A stretch of 12,669 nt of DNA. It comes from Anaerolineales bacterium UBA3499 (lineage in GTDB: Bacteria; Chloroflexota; Anaerolineae; Anaerolineales; UBA11657). The stretch's first letter is position 1; the number at the start of each line of letters is the position of its first letter. Below the pieces are notes generated by a model. The model ran no database searches. It was not told the origin of the DNA and worked only from the letters and a program-made list of their open reading frames with translations. A program made the translations under genes and the position numbers. Of this stretch, positions 1 through 6,117 are shown piece after piece. The stretch lies in the NCBI GenBank assembly GCA_002377585.1, contig DFQC01000027.1, forward strand, positions 62,794 to 75,462, read 5' to 3'.

Positions 1-598
1 TTAAAAGAGAAAATTCATATTGATTAAGGACAATCATCTGAGCACCCATTATGCCTTCATACAAATCATTACTTTCCAATCTAACAATCTGTTGACTGGG
101 ATCGTACAAATAGGGAATTTCCATAGACTGACATTCCTGTACACGATACCTCATTGCAAGAGGATCATCAGGAGATATCACCACTAAGTCAGGTCTTGAA
201 GCCAAATTAGATATGTTGAGCTTAGATGAGTGGCTCATTGCACCGGAGTAGAAAGATGCAATTTGCGCATTATTGCGGTCTGTAGTAGCGTAAAAAGATG
301 CAGTAAACTCATCTTTAATTTCTACAATGCCAGTCGTATCCACACCAACACTTTCTAGCCATGTCCTGTAGTCATGAAAATCCTGCCCAACTGTACCTAA
401 TACAGTACCTTTACCACCTAGCAGTACATGATTATAGGCAATATTAGGTGCGTTACCACCTCGATGTACGGTCTTACTGTCAGTAAGAAAACTTAAACTT
501 AATGATTCCAAGTTATCGGACATTATGTAATCCCTAAAATATCCTGGGAAAGTCATAAGATGATCAAACGCTATTGATCCGGAAAATACTATATTCAT
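1..598 (-). CDS. PfkB-family sugar/nucleoside kinase, N-terminal part (gene continues past left edge)
   Basis: I translated this by hand from the ATG at 598; the frame stays open for 199 codons to the window edge, so the C-terminus is missing. The family transfers phosphate from ATP to a sugar or nucleoside hydroxyl in the cytoplasm. Visible signs are the N-terminal strand FSGSIAFDHL (residues 5-14), the substrate-binding HRGGNAPNIAYN (45-56), LGTVGQDF (67-74), and an Asp-Pro followed later by MIVLNQYEFSLL (188-199), the region before the ATP-binding half. The diagnostic C-terminal DTxGAGD motif lies outside the window. The N-terminus resembles the adenosine-kinase-like branch more than ribokinase proper, but the substrate cannot be named. 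It starts 6 nt after the preceding glycosyltransferase, with no clear Shine-Dalgarno, so it is the seventh gene of the sugar operon. A sugar-1-P or heptose kinase role would fit that context; this is inference. Confidence 0.85.
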   Translation of the reverse strand, partial: MNIVFSGSIAFDHLMTFPGYFRDYIMSDNLESLSLSFLTDSKTVHRGGNAPNIAYNHVLLGGKGTVLGTVGQDFHDYRTWLESVGVDTTGIVEIKDEFTASFYATTDRNNAQIASFYSGAMSHSSKLNISNLASRPDLVVISPDDPLAMRYRVQECQSMEIPYLYDPSQQIVRLESNDLYEGIMGAQMIVLNQYEFSLL

Positions 599-604
599 AA
601 TAAT

Positions 605-1318
605 TTAGCCAATTTTGTATACAGAAGAAAAACCTAGTCTATCTCGCACGATAACTCGTAAAGCACGCAAACCATCAATTGTACGTATTTTCTTGCCTTG
701 AGCATATGTACGCGGATTGTAACTCAAAGGGACTTCATGAATATGATGTCCAGCTAGTAATAGTTTGTCCACAAGTTCAAAATCAAGCTCAAAACCCTCT
801 CCAACCAAATTGAGTGATTTAAGCACATCACTACGCACTAATTTTATAGCTGTAGCCACATCAGTCAGCTGACTTCCATACAAAAGATTGGTCACAACAG
901 TTAGCAAACGCACACCTAAAAACGCATGATAGTAAATATAGTTTGGTCTGCCACCAAGTATTCTTGAGCCCAGTACAGCTATAGCATTGTCAGTCTGCGT
1001 TTTCTCTAGCAGGTTAGGTAAATAACTCGGATCGTATTCTAAGTCCGCATCCTGAATAACTGCATAATCTCCACTCAATGCATTAATTGCCACTCGGATA
1101 GAGGCGCTTTTACCTAGATTGGTATTATTAAATATAATCTTGGTGTCAGGCCAAGAACCCTCTTTCAATATCTCGCGCGTGCCATCAGTGGAACAGTTGT
1201 CAACCACAATAATTTCCTTAGACCAATTATTGCCAAAGTCTACATCATTAATACCTTGAAGGACATCTAAAATTGTGTCGCGTTCATTGTAAGCACATAC
1301 AATAATAGAAATAATCAT
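605..1318 (-). CDS. Glycosyltransferase family 2 (second of a tandem pair)
   Basis: The 237-residue protein has the GT-A fold of DPM1-like GT2 enzymes, which move a sugar from a nucleotide donor to polyprenyl phosphate or a glycan. It has the nucleotide-binding N-terminus (IISIIVCAYNERDTI), EIIVVDNCSTDGTREI at 35-50, and the metal-binding DxD in QDADLEYDP (89-97; D90, D92), followed by LGSRILGG. The usual DDGS at the nucleotide site is D40-N41-C42-S43 here. No C-terminal membrane helices follow, unlike GtrB-type transferases, so it is probably cytoplasmic or peripheral. It is collinear with the gene before it in the operon: the D40 and DxD positions are identical and about half of the first 100 residues match by eye, so the two arose by tandem duplication. 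It starts at ATG, 9 nt after the neighbour's stop, without a visible ribosome-binding site. Donor and acceptor are unknown. Confidence 0.9.
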   Translation of the reverse strand: MIISIIVCAYNERDTILDVLQGINDVDFGNNWSKEIIVVDNCSTDGTREILKEGSWPDTKIIFNNTNLGKSASIRVAINALSGDYAVIQDADLEYDPSYLPNLLEKTQTDNAIAVLGSRILGGRPNYIYYHAFLGVRLLTVVTNLLYGSQLTDVATAIKLVRSDVLKSLNLVGEGFELDFELVDKLLLAGHHIHEVPLSYNPRTYAQGKKIRTIDGLRALRVIVRDRLGFSSVYKIG

Positions 1319-1327
1319 ATTACAAAT

Positions 1328-2026
1328 CTAAAAAGTGGATTTCAGACGGTCACGCACAATAACCCATAAAGCAAGAAGACCATCAATTAGCCCGATTTTT
1401 TTTCCTTCTGCATAGGTGCGAGGCTCATAAGCAATTGAAACTTCATCAATCTTATCAGTTATTAGAGCTAACTTATTGCTAATTTCAAAATCCAAATCAA
1501 AGCCGGAAGATTGAAGTTTGAGAGACTTCAGTAGTTCTGTCCGAACCAGTTTATAATTAGTAGCTACATCTGTAAAACTAGCGCCAAACAACATATTAGT
1601 AAGATAAGTCAGACCACGAACAACCCAATAATTAAGCCTATAGTTATGATAATATTTTCCACCTAACACGCGTGACCCGTAAACTACATCTAGTTTGTTG
1701 ACAAGTGCATGTTCCAACAATTTCACATACTCTCTTGGATTATATTCAAGGTCGGCATCCTGTGTAATCGTATAATCACCAATACACAAAGGAATTGCTG
1801 TACGAACTGAGTGACCTTTACCTCGATTCTCAGTTTGCATAATGATTTGAACATTGTCTGCATCATAATCAAGCAACAAATCTCTGGTACCATCCGTAGA
1901 ACAATTGTCTACAACTATAATCTGCTTCTCCCAGTCCGGACCAATATCAGCTTTCTGCACACGTTGCAAAATCTCCAGTATAGTCAAACGTTCGTTATAC
2001 ACCGGGACTATAATTGACAGTTTCAA
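1328..2026 (-). CDS. Glycosyltransferase family 2 (first of a tandem pair)
   Basis: The 232-residue cytoplasmic GT2 enzyme is of DPM1-like type. Motifs are LSIIVPVYNERLTI (3-16), QIIVVDNCSTDGTRDL (35-50) and QDADLEYNP (89-97) with DxD at D90/D92, then VYGSRVLGGKYY, VATNYKLVR and a shared C-terminal PRTYAEGKKIGLIDGL. It carries the same D-N-C-S substitution for DDGS as its paralogue downstream, so the change predates the duplication or is kept by function. The start is a TTG at 2026, only 2 nt after the ddhC stop. In-frame ATG and GTG codons are absent near it, so this weak start probably depends on translational coupling with ddhC. The pair likely transfers a dideoxyhexose or its attachment sugar to a lipid carrier or glycan. 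Which sugar each uses cannot be told from sequence. Confidence 0.9.
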   Translation of the reverse strand: MKLSIIVPVYNERLTILEILQRVQKADIGPDWEKQIIVVDNCSTDGTRDLLLDYDADNVQIIMQTENRGKGHSVRTAIPLCIGDYTITQDADLEYNPREYVKLLEHALVNKLDVVYGSRVLGGKYYHNYRLNYWVVRGLTYLTNMLFGASFTDVATNYKLVRTELLKSLKLQSSGFDLDFEISNKLALITDKIDEVSIAYEPRTYAEGKKIGLIDGLLALWVIVRDRLKSTF

Positions 2027-2028
2027 TG

Positions 2029-3348
2029 TTACAATGCCTGAATGAAACTGGAGAATATATCGAGCATGTAATCAATCTGCTTATTATTCAAACCAGGATA
2101 TACTCCCACAAAGAATGTAGATTGCATTACATGATCGGAAACTGGCAACTCGCCTATAATCCTACAGTCAATTTCTGCAAAGCCTGGTTGGCGCAACACA
2201 TTTCCAGCAAACAACATCCTAGTTTCTATATTCATATCTTCTAAATGGCGAATTATCTCTTTTCGACTGAAAGGAGCGTCCTGTCGCACTGTAATGGGAA
2301 ATGCAAACCAAGAAGGATCGGACTTTCTGTGCCATTTAGGTAAAGTAAGATAATCTTGCCATTGCTCCAAACCCGAATAAAGGCGCTTAAAATTTCTTTT
2401 CCTAGCAGCTATAAAATCAGGTAATTTTTCCAGTTGAGCTAAACCGAGAGCAGCCTGTGGATCAGTCAATTTTAGATTATATCCAATCTCTGTAAAATAA
2501 TATCTATGATCATAATACCCCGTCATACCTGGTATCTCTCGCTCGAATCGTCGACCACACTTTCCATCAGTAGGATTCTCATATTCACACCAACAATCCC
2601 TTCCCCAGTCACGTACACTTCTAGCTATTCTAGCTAAGCTATGGCTCCTAGTAAAAACAGCACCTCCCTCCCCCAGCGTAATATGATGTGCAGGATAAAA
2701 ACTAAGGGTAGCAACTTCACCGAATGTGCCCAACATACGACCATCATATGTCGAACCTAAAGCATCACATACATCTTCAATTAATATCAGATTATGCTCA
2801 TTTACAATTTTCATTATGGCGTCCATATCAGCTGGATTGCCAAGCGTATGTGCAAACATAATAGCTCGCGTACGTGAAGAAATTGCGGCCCTCACTTGAT
2901 CAACATCCAAGTTATAGTCTGCAATACCACAATCCACAAAGACAGGAATTAGCCTGTTTTGTACAAGTGGAGCCACAGTCGTAGGAAATGATGTTGCTGG
3001 TACTATTACTTCATCACCCGGTACTAGACGTCGTTCTCCACGTTTACGGCTGCATAATGCTGTAACAGCTACAAGGTTAGCCGACGAACCTGAATTGACT
3101 GGAATAATTTCATTTACTCCAAGAAATTTGCCTAGCTCTAGTTCAAACTGTTTCGCATATGGACCTGCCGTAAGCCAAAATTCAAGCACTGAAGCAACCA
3201 TCATATTCATGTCCCGCTCATCAAACACTCTTCCAGCATACTTGACTCTACTTTTACCTGGAACAAATTCTTGATCCGAATGTTCAATCGAATAGTATTC
3301 AGCAACTTTCCGCATTATTTCTGATTTTAATCGGTCTTTAGTCTTCAT
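2029..3348 (-). CDS. ddhC: CDP-4-keto-6-deoxy-D-glucose 3-dehydratase (E1, RfbH/DdhC type)
   Basis: This PMP-dependent enzyme of the DegT/DnrJ/EryC1/StrS fold removes the C3 hydroxyl of CDP-4-keto-6-deoxyglucose, with electrons relayed through its own [2Fe-2S] cluster from a reductase partner. Length (439 aa) matches the Yersinia/Salmonella enzymes (about 437). The diagnostic features are present. His221 in SFYPAHHITLGEGGAVF stands where aminotransferases have the PLP-binding Lys. Cluster cysteines are C194 (EDVCDALGS), C252 and C254 (DWGRDCWC) and C264 (GKCGRRF). C194-C252 has the family's 57-residue spacing, but C254-C264 encloses nine residues rather than the usual seven. PMP-site residues include GSSANL (87-92) and the Asp of EDVCDA. 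An AGGTGA site precedes the ATG, which overlaps the SDR stop as ATGA. The reductase DdhD is not in the window. Confidence 0.95.
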   Translation of the reverse strand: MKTKDRLKSEIMRKVAEYYSIEHSDQEFVPGKSRVKYAGRVFDERDMNMMVASVLEFWLTAGPYAKQFELELGKFLGVNEIIPVNSGSSANLVAVTALCSRKRGERRLVPGDEVIVPATSFPTTVAPLVQNRLIPVFVDCGIADYNLDVDQVRAAISSRTRAIMFAHTLGNPADMDAIMKIVNEHNLILIEDVCDALGSTYDGRMLGTFGEVATLSFYPAHHITLGEGGAVFTRSHSLARIARSVRDWGRDCWCEYENPTDGKCGRRFEREIPGMTGYYDHRYYFTEIGYNLKLTDPQAALGLAQLEKLPDFIAARKRNFKRLYSGLEQWQDYLTLPKWHRKSDPSWFAFPITVRQDAPFSRKEIIRHLEDMNIETRMLFAGNVLRQPGFAEIDCRIIGELPVSDHVMQSTFFVGVYPGLNNKQIDYMLDIFSSFIQAL

Positions 3349-4223
3349 AAATCACCTGTTTCAGAATCGATAAAAATACTCAGACCTTCTTCAAGTATAG
3401 TTTTTGCTTTCCACCCAATTAGTGTATCAGTACGTTCTGCATTCCCCAATACACTCATACTTTCTCCGTTCCTGTAAGGCAATGCTCCAAAACTCGGGCT
3501 AAGATTACATCCTGTAAGCTTGTAAAGGATCTCTACAACCTCCCGCAATTTAGTCCCTACTCCAGTACTGATATCCACAGTGGTTGCTGGTTCAAGTGCA
3601 GATTGAGCTGAAGAAATTAGCCCAGATGCTACATCGTCTACAAATACCCAATCACGAATTTGATCACCAGGCGATAGAGGAAATTTTACACCTTTGCGTA
3701 AAGCATCTAAAGCTGCTGGAAGTACGTTTTTAGATGATTGTCCTGGACCATAACATTGATATATCATTGCCCCCACTACTGGCCATCCTTTTAATCGTGC
3801 GTACATAGAACAAAATTCCCACCCCGCTGCTTTACTCACTGCATAAGGACTGTTTAAATCCAATTCAGCCGGGGTGCGAGCAACTACTATCTTTACTTGC
3901 CCCTGTATAGCATTGAGCAAATTAATTGTTCCAATTGTGTTTACCTTTATAGCTTTTTTTTCCGAAAGAAATGGATCGCTTGCTCCGGCTGCAGCTAAAT
4001 GAAATACAATTGCTGGAGAATAAGTGTCTAGTGCTTTTGAAATCGTATCTGGATCAGTAATATCACCAGCTAAGAACCCAAACAATTCCGACTGTATGTT
4101 ATTGTGTCGATCTAATCCTACAACGTTTGCGCCAGCCTGTACCAAGTTCCTACAAAGATGCCTGCCAACAAAACCACCTGAGCCAGTAATCAAAACAGAC
4201 TTGTTTGCCCAAAACTCGTTCAC
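3345..4223 (-). CDS. Extended-SDR NDP-sugar reductase/epimerase, probable last step of CDP-3,6-dideoxyhexose synthesis
   Basis: This is a Rossmann-fold NAD(P)-dependent sugar-nucleotide enzyme. From the chosen start it has 292 residues. Visible are GSGGFVG (G14/G17/G20), AGDITD, the HLAAAGASDP strand, the catalytic pair Y127-x3-K131 in SPYAVSKAAG, YGPGQSSKNVLP and IRDWVFVDDVASG. Between ddhB and ddhC, the expected reaction is C4 reduction of CDP-3,6-dideoxy-4-ketohexose to CDP-paratose or CDP-abequose; this is context inference, as sequence alone does not separate these from other NDP-sugar SDRs. Oddly, only nine residues separate T117 from Y127, and no SSxxxYG-type segment is seen, so the usual catalytic Ser/Thr strand seems deleted in frame. 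Start: the GTG at 4223 overlaps the ddhB stop as GTGA and aligns with the ddhB N-terminus (FWxxxxVLITG); a GTG at 4250 would add nine residues and follows a weak AGAG. Confidence 0.85.
   Translation of the reverse strand: MNEFWANKSVLITGSGGFVGRHLCRNLVQAGANVVGLDRHNNIQSELFGFLAGDITDPDTISKALDTYSPAIVFHLAAAGASDPFLSEKKAIKVNTIGTINLLNAIQGQVKIVVARTPAELDLNSPYAVSKAAGWEFCSMYARLKGWPVVGAMIYQCYGPGQSSKNVLPAALDALRKGVKFPLSPGDQIRDWVFVDDVASGLISSAQSALEPATTVDISTGVGTKLREVVEILYKLTGCNLSPSFGALPYRNGESMSVLGNAERTDTLIGWKAKTILEEGLSIFIDSETGDL
3349..3357 (-). promoter_or_regulatory. Ribosome-binding site of ddhC
   Basis: AGGTGA (3357-3352) lies 3 nt before the ATG at 3348, inside the last codons of the SDR gene. Together with the ATGA stop/start overlap it indicates translational coupling and fixes the ddhC start. 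Confidence 0.7.
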
Positions 4224-5209
4224 GTTTTCGATAGGAATGTACGATACCACTCAAAAGTCTCTAGCAGACCATCATGTAAAGAGTATTCAGCCTTCCACCC
4301 GAGTCGCTGTTCAGCTAATTTGCTAGAAAGATATTGGTCTTGAATCTCATTCGAAGCTTCATTTTGAATAATAGGTTGAATATTGTTTGTGCCAGAAATA
4401 TCTAATATTTTTTCCACCATTTCCAATGCTGAAACAGGATTATCAGTACCAAAATTATAAGCCATGCCAGAATGTGCATCTCTATCTTTAGCAAGATTTT
4501 CTATCAGCATAATACATGCCCTCACAATGTCCTGCACATATACATAGTCGCGTCTTGGCTTACCATCAGATCGGATAACTGGTGCCTCACGGTTAATAAT
4601 GCTACGCATTGTTCCAGGTACTATACGATTCCAATTCAAATCGCCACCACCATACATATTTGCACATCTCGTGATTGCCACTGGTAAGCCATAAGTGTTT
4701 GCATAAGTACGTGCAATCATATCTGTGCATGACTTTGAAACATCGTACGGATGATCACCTTTTAACGCTACTGATTCGGAATAGGGCAAATCATTGTGAA
4801 CTCCATAAGCTTTATCACTAGATGCAACTAACATCTGTTCGAGTCCTGACCATCGTCGAGCAGCATCTAGGACTATCCAGCTACCTCTTATATTAGTTTC
4901 AAAGGTAGGTACAGGCGCTCTATTTGCAATGCCCACTGCAGTTTGCGCAGCAAGATGAATACAAGTCTGTATCTCATAATCAGAAAATACTCGTAATACT
5001 AAATCGCTGTCTGTGATACTACCACTCACCAAATTGAGTCGTTTAATAGTGCCAGAGCGGACTAATTCACTATGAGGAACATTATCTCTAACAATACCAA
5101 CAACATCAGCACCTAGTTCAAGTAGCCTTTGAGTCATCCATGATCCCAGCATGCCCGTACAACCAGTTATGAGAACTCTACGATCACGCCAGAAATGAGA
5201 ATTGGTCAT
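4220..5209 (-). CDS. ddhB: CDP-glucose 4,6-dehydratase
   Basis: An extended SDR of 329 residues that converts CDP-glucose to CDP-4-keto-6-deoxyglucose with tightly bound NAD, the second step of the pathway. Motifs are LITGCTGMLG (G16/G19/G22), HLAAQTAVG (85-93), SSDKAYG (130-136, carrying the Ser-Asp-Lys of the dehydratase site), PYDVSK (Y155, K159) and GGDLNWNRIVPG (188-199). The SSDKAYG and DLNWNRIVPG pair is typical of CDP-glucose rather than dTDP-glucose dehydratases. The open frame extends 21 codons further upstream, but that extension lies inside ddhA. The ATG at 5209 is one base after the ddhA stop and has a strong GGGGAG site, so it is the start. The 3' end overlaps the SDR by 4 nt. 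Confidence 0.95.
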   Translation of the reverse strand: MTNSHFWRDRRVLITGCTGMLGSWMTQRLLELGADVVGIVRDNVPHSELVRSGTIKRLNLVSGSITDSDLVLRVFSDYEIQTCIHLAAQTAVGIANRAPVPTFETNIRGSWIVLDAARRWSGLEQMLVASSDKAYGVHNDLPYSESVALKGDHPYDVSKSCTDMIARTYANTYGLPVAITRCANMYGGGDLNWNRIVPGTMRSIINREAPVIRSDGKPRRDYVYVQDIVRACIMLIENLAKDRDAHSGMAYNFGTDNPVSALEMVEKILDISGTNNIQPIIQNEASNEIQDQYLSSKLAEQRLGWKAEYSLHDGLLETFEWYRTFLSKT

Positions 5210-5210
5210 T

Positions 5211-6002
5211 CTAGTCTCCCCATACTTTCCACGGAGCACTAGTATTCCACAAATTGTTGAGATTTTGCGCATCTTTCAGGGTGTCCATGGAAGCCCAAAA
5301 ACCTTCATGTTTATACATCATCAACTCTCCGTCAGAGGCCAATCTTGGCATTACATCTGTTTCTAAGTCAACTTTACCATCACTTCCTAAGTACTCTAAG
5401 ACAGTGCGTTCGAAAACAAAAAAACCTGCATTAATCCAATGATCTAATCTAGGTTTCTCATTCATACTAAACACGCGACCTTGTTCATCAATGTCTAAAA
5501 CACCATACTGAGATAATGGACGATATCCAGTCACAGTTGCAATACGGCCATGACTTCTATGAAACTCAATTGCGCTATTGACATCTATATCGCCAATACC
5601 ATCACCATAAGTAACACATAATGTCTCTGCGTCAATGCGGTTTATTGCCATACTAATGCGACCAGATTTTGAAGTCTGTACACCTGCATCAAAAAGATTA
5701 ACGTGCCAATCCTTCTCAACTCCACTCGAAGGTATTCTAGAGTCTTCAGTACCAAGTCTAAACTCAAGATCCTGTGTCAACGAGCTAAAATCGAGAAAGT
5801 ATTTACGAAAAACCTCTCCATGATGACCCAAAGGTAAAACAAATTTAGTATGTCCAAAATATGAATACAGGCGCATAACGTGCCACAATATAGGGCGGCT
5901 ACCCACCTCAACCAAGTGCTTAGGCCTATTTCCCACATCCGCTCTCATACGCGAACCGGATCCACCTACTAGTAAAACCACTGGCAAGCTAGTCATTGAC
6001 AT
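5211..6002 (-). CDS. ddhA: Glucose-1-phosphate cytidylyltransferase
   Basis: The enzyme makes CDP-glucose from CTP and glucose-1-phosphate, the entry step to CDP-dideoxyhexoses. The 263-residue nucleotidyltransferase (RfbF usually about 257) shows LLVGGSGSRM (10-19) as a variant of the GGxGTRL loop, RPKHLVEVGSRPILWHVM (26-43), YGDGIGDID (132-140) with the metal-binding Asp, EKP (182-184), NAGFFVFE (191-198) and HEGFWASMDTLKD (232-244). The last block closely matches the RfbF signature GFWxxMDTLRD. The loop has Ser-Arg-Met in place of Thr-Arg-Leu, and the N-terminus has ADVGNRPK where RfbF has a Glu-Glu-Thr segment, so it is a divergent member. It is the first gene of the operon. Start is ATG 6002 or the ATG two codons later (5996). 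Neither has a Shine-Dalgarno; the leader before them carries a promoter and terminator hairpin. Confidence 0.93.
   Translation of the reverse strand: MSMTSLPVVLLVGGSGSRMRADVGNRPKHLVEVGSRPILWHVMRLYSYFGHTKFVLPLGHHGEVFRKYFLDFSSLTQDLEFRLGTEDSRIPSSGVEKDWHVNLFDAGVQTSKSGRISMAINRIDAETLCVTYGDGIGDIDVNSAIEFHRSHGRIATVTGYRPLSQYGVLDIDEQGRVFSMNEKPRLDHWINAGFFVFERTVLEYLGSDGKVDLETDVMPRLASDGELMMYKHEGFWASMDTLKDAQNLNNLWNTSAPWKVWGD
5216..5221 (-). promoter_or_regulatory. Ribosome-binding site of ddhB
   Basis: GGGGAG, 6 nt before the ATG at 5209 and within the last codons of ddhA. It is the strongest Shine-Dalgarno in the operon and rules out the longer ddhB reading frame. Confidence 0.75.
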
Positions 6003-6020
6003 ATATATTACTGGTTCATG

Positions 6021-6047
6021 AAAAACGCTCTCGAATACCGAGAGCGC
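6021..6047 (-). terminator. Intrinsic terminator-like hairpin in the ddhA leader (candidate attenuator)
   Basis: On the minus strand CGCTCTCG (6046-6039), loop GTATT and CGAGAGCG (6033-6026) form a perfect 8-bp GC-rich stem, extendable by one G-U pair, followed directly by TTTTT (6025-6021). It lies about 13-38 nt downstream of the predicted transcription start and 19 nt before the first ddhA ATG. It could terminate the operon's own leader transcript, or stop antisense read-through coming from the solute-binding-protein gene across the transglycosylase gene. On the plus strand no T-tract follows. Confidence 0.75.
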
Positions 6048-6057
6048 TAAATTAGCG
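6045..6057. promoter_or_regulatory. 13-bp palindrome just downstream of the ddhA promoter (possible operator)
   Basis: CGCTAA and TTAGCG flank a single central base, a perfect inverted repeat. It sits at roughly +2 to +15 of the predicted ddhA transcript and shares two bases with the 5' arm of the terminator stem. A repressor bound here would block transcription. In RNA, a 5-bp hairpin with a 3-nt loop could compete weakly with the terminator. No regulator is identifiable. Confidence 0.4.
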
Positions 6058-6060
6058 ACA

Positions 6061-6089
6061 TTGAAATCATATCAGACGCACATGTTAAT
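6061..6089 (+). promoter_or_regulatory. Weak candidate promoter of the transglycosylase gene
   Basis: TTGAAA (6061-6066), 17 nt, GTTAAT (6084-6089). The -10 matches at only four positions and lacks the leading TA, so support is weak. If real, it lies almost exactly on top of the ddhA promoter on the other strand, and the two would exclude each other. Confidence 0.25.
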
Positions 6090-6094
6090 GTCAA
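6066..6094 (-). promoter_or_regulatory. Sigma-70 promoter of the CDP-dideoxyhexose operon
   Basis: Perfect -35 TTGACA (6094-6089), a 17-nt spacer and -10 TATGAT (6071-6066, five of six matches). Transcription should start near 6059-6061. It is the best promoter match in the window. It lies between the divergent ddhA and transglycosylase starts. Confidence 0.75.
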
Positions 6095-6117
6095 CGAAGC
6101 ATGGTAAACTCAGCGCG

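Noticed and set aside
1811..2244. Plus-strand open frames opposite the first GT2 and ddhC (1811-2017, 2014-2244)
   Set aside because: They are shadows of conserved coding sequence on the other strand without ribosome-binding sites.
2650..2720. DdhC as a broken aminotransferase, because the PLP lysine is His
   Set aside because: His at this place is the known hallmark of the 3-dehydratase, and the iron-sulphur cysteines confirm it.
5210..5272. A 21-codon N-terminal extension of ddhB
   Set aside because: It lies wholly inside ddhA in another frame; ATG 5209 has a strong GGGGAG and matches the usual SDR N-terminus.
6026..6057. CIRCE/HrcA-type heat-shock operator in the GCGCTC...GAGCG repeat
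   Set aside because: The arms do not match TTAGCACTC/GAGTGCTAA and the 9-nt spacing is absent; the following T-run fits a terminator.
6061..6117. A 19-codon extension of the transglycosylase
   Set aside because: It covers the ddhA promoter and would place a charged stretch before the lipoprotein signal peptide.
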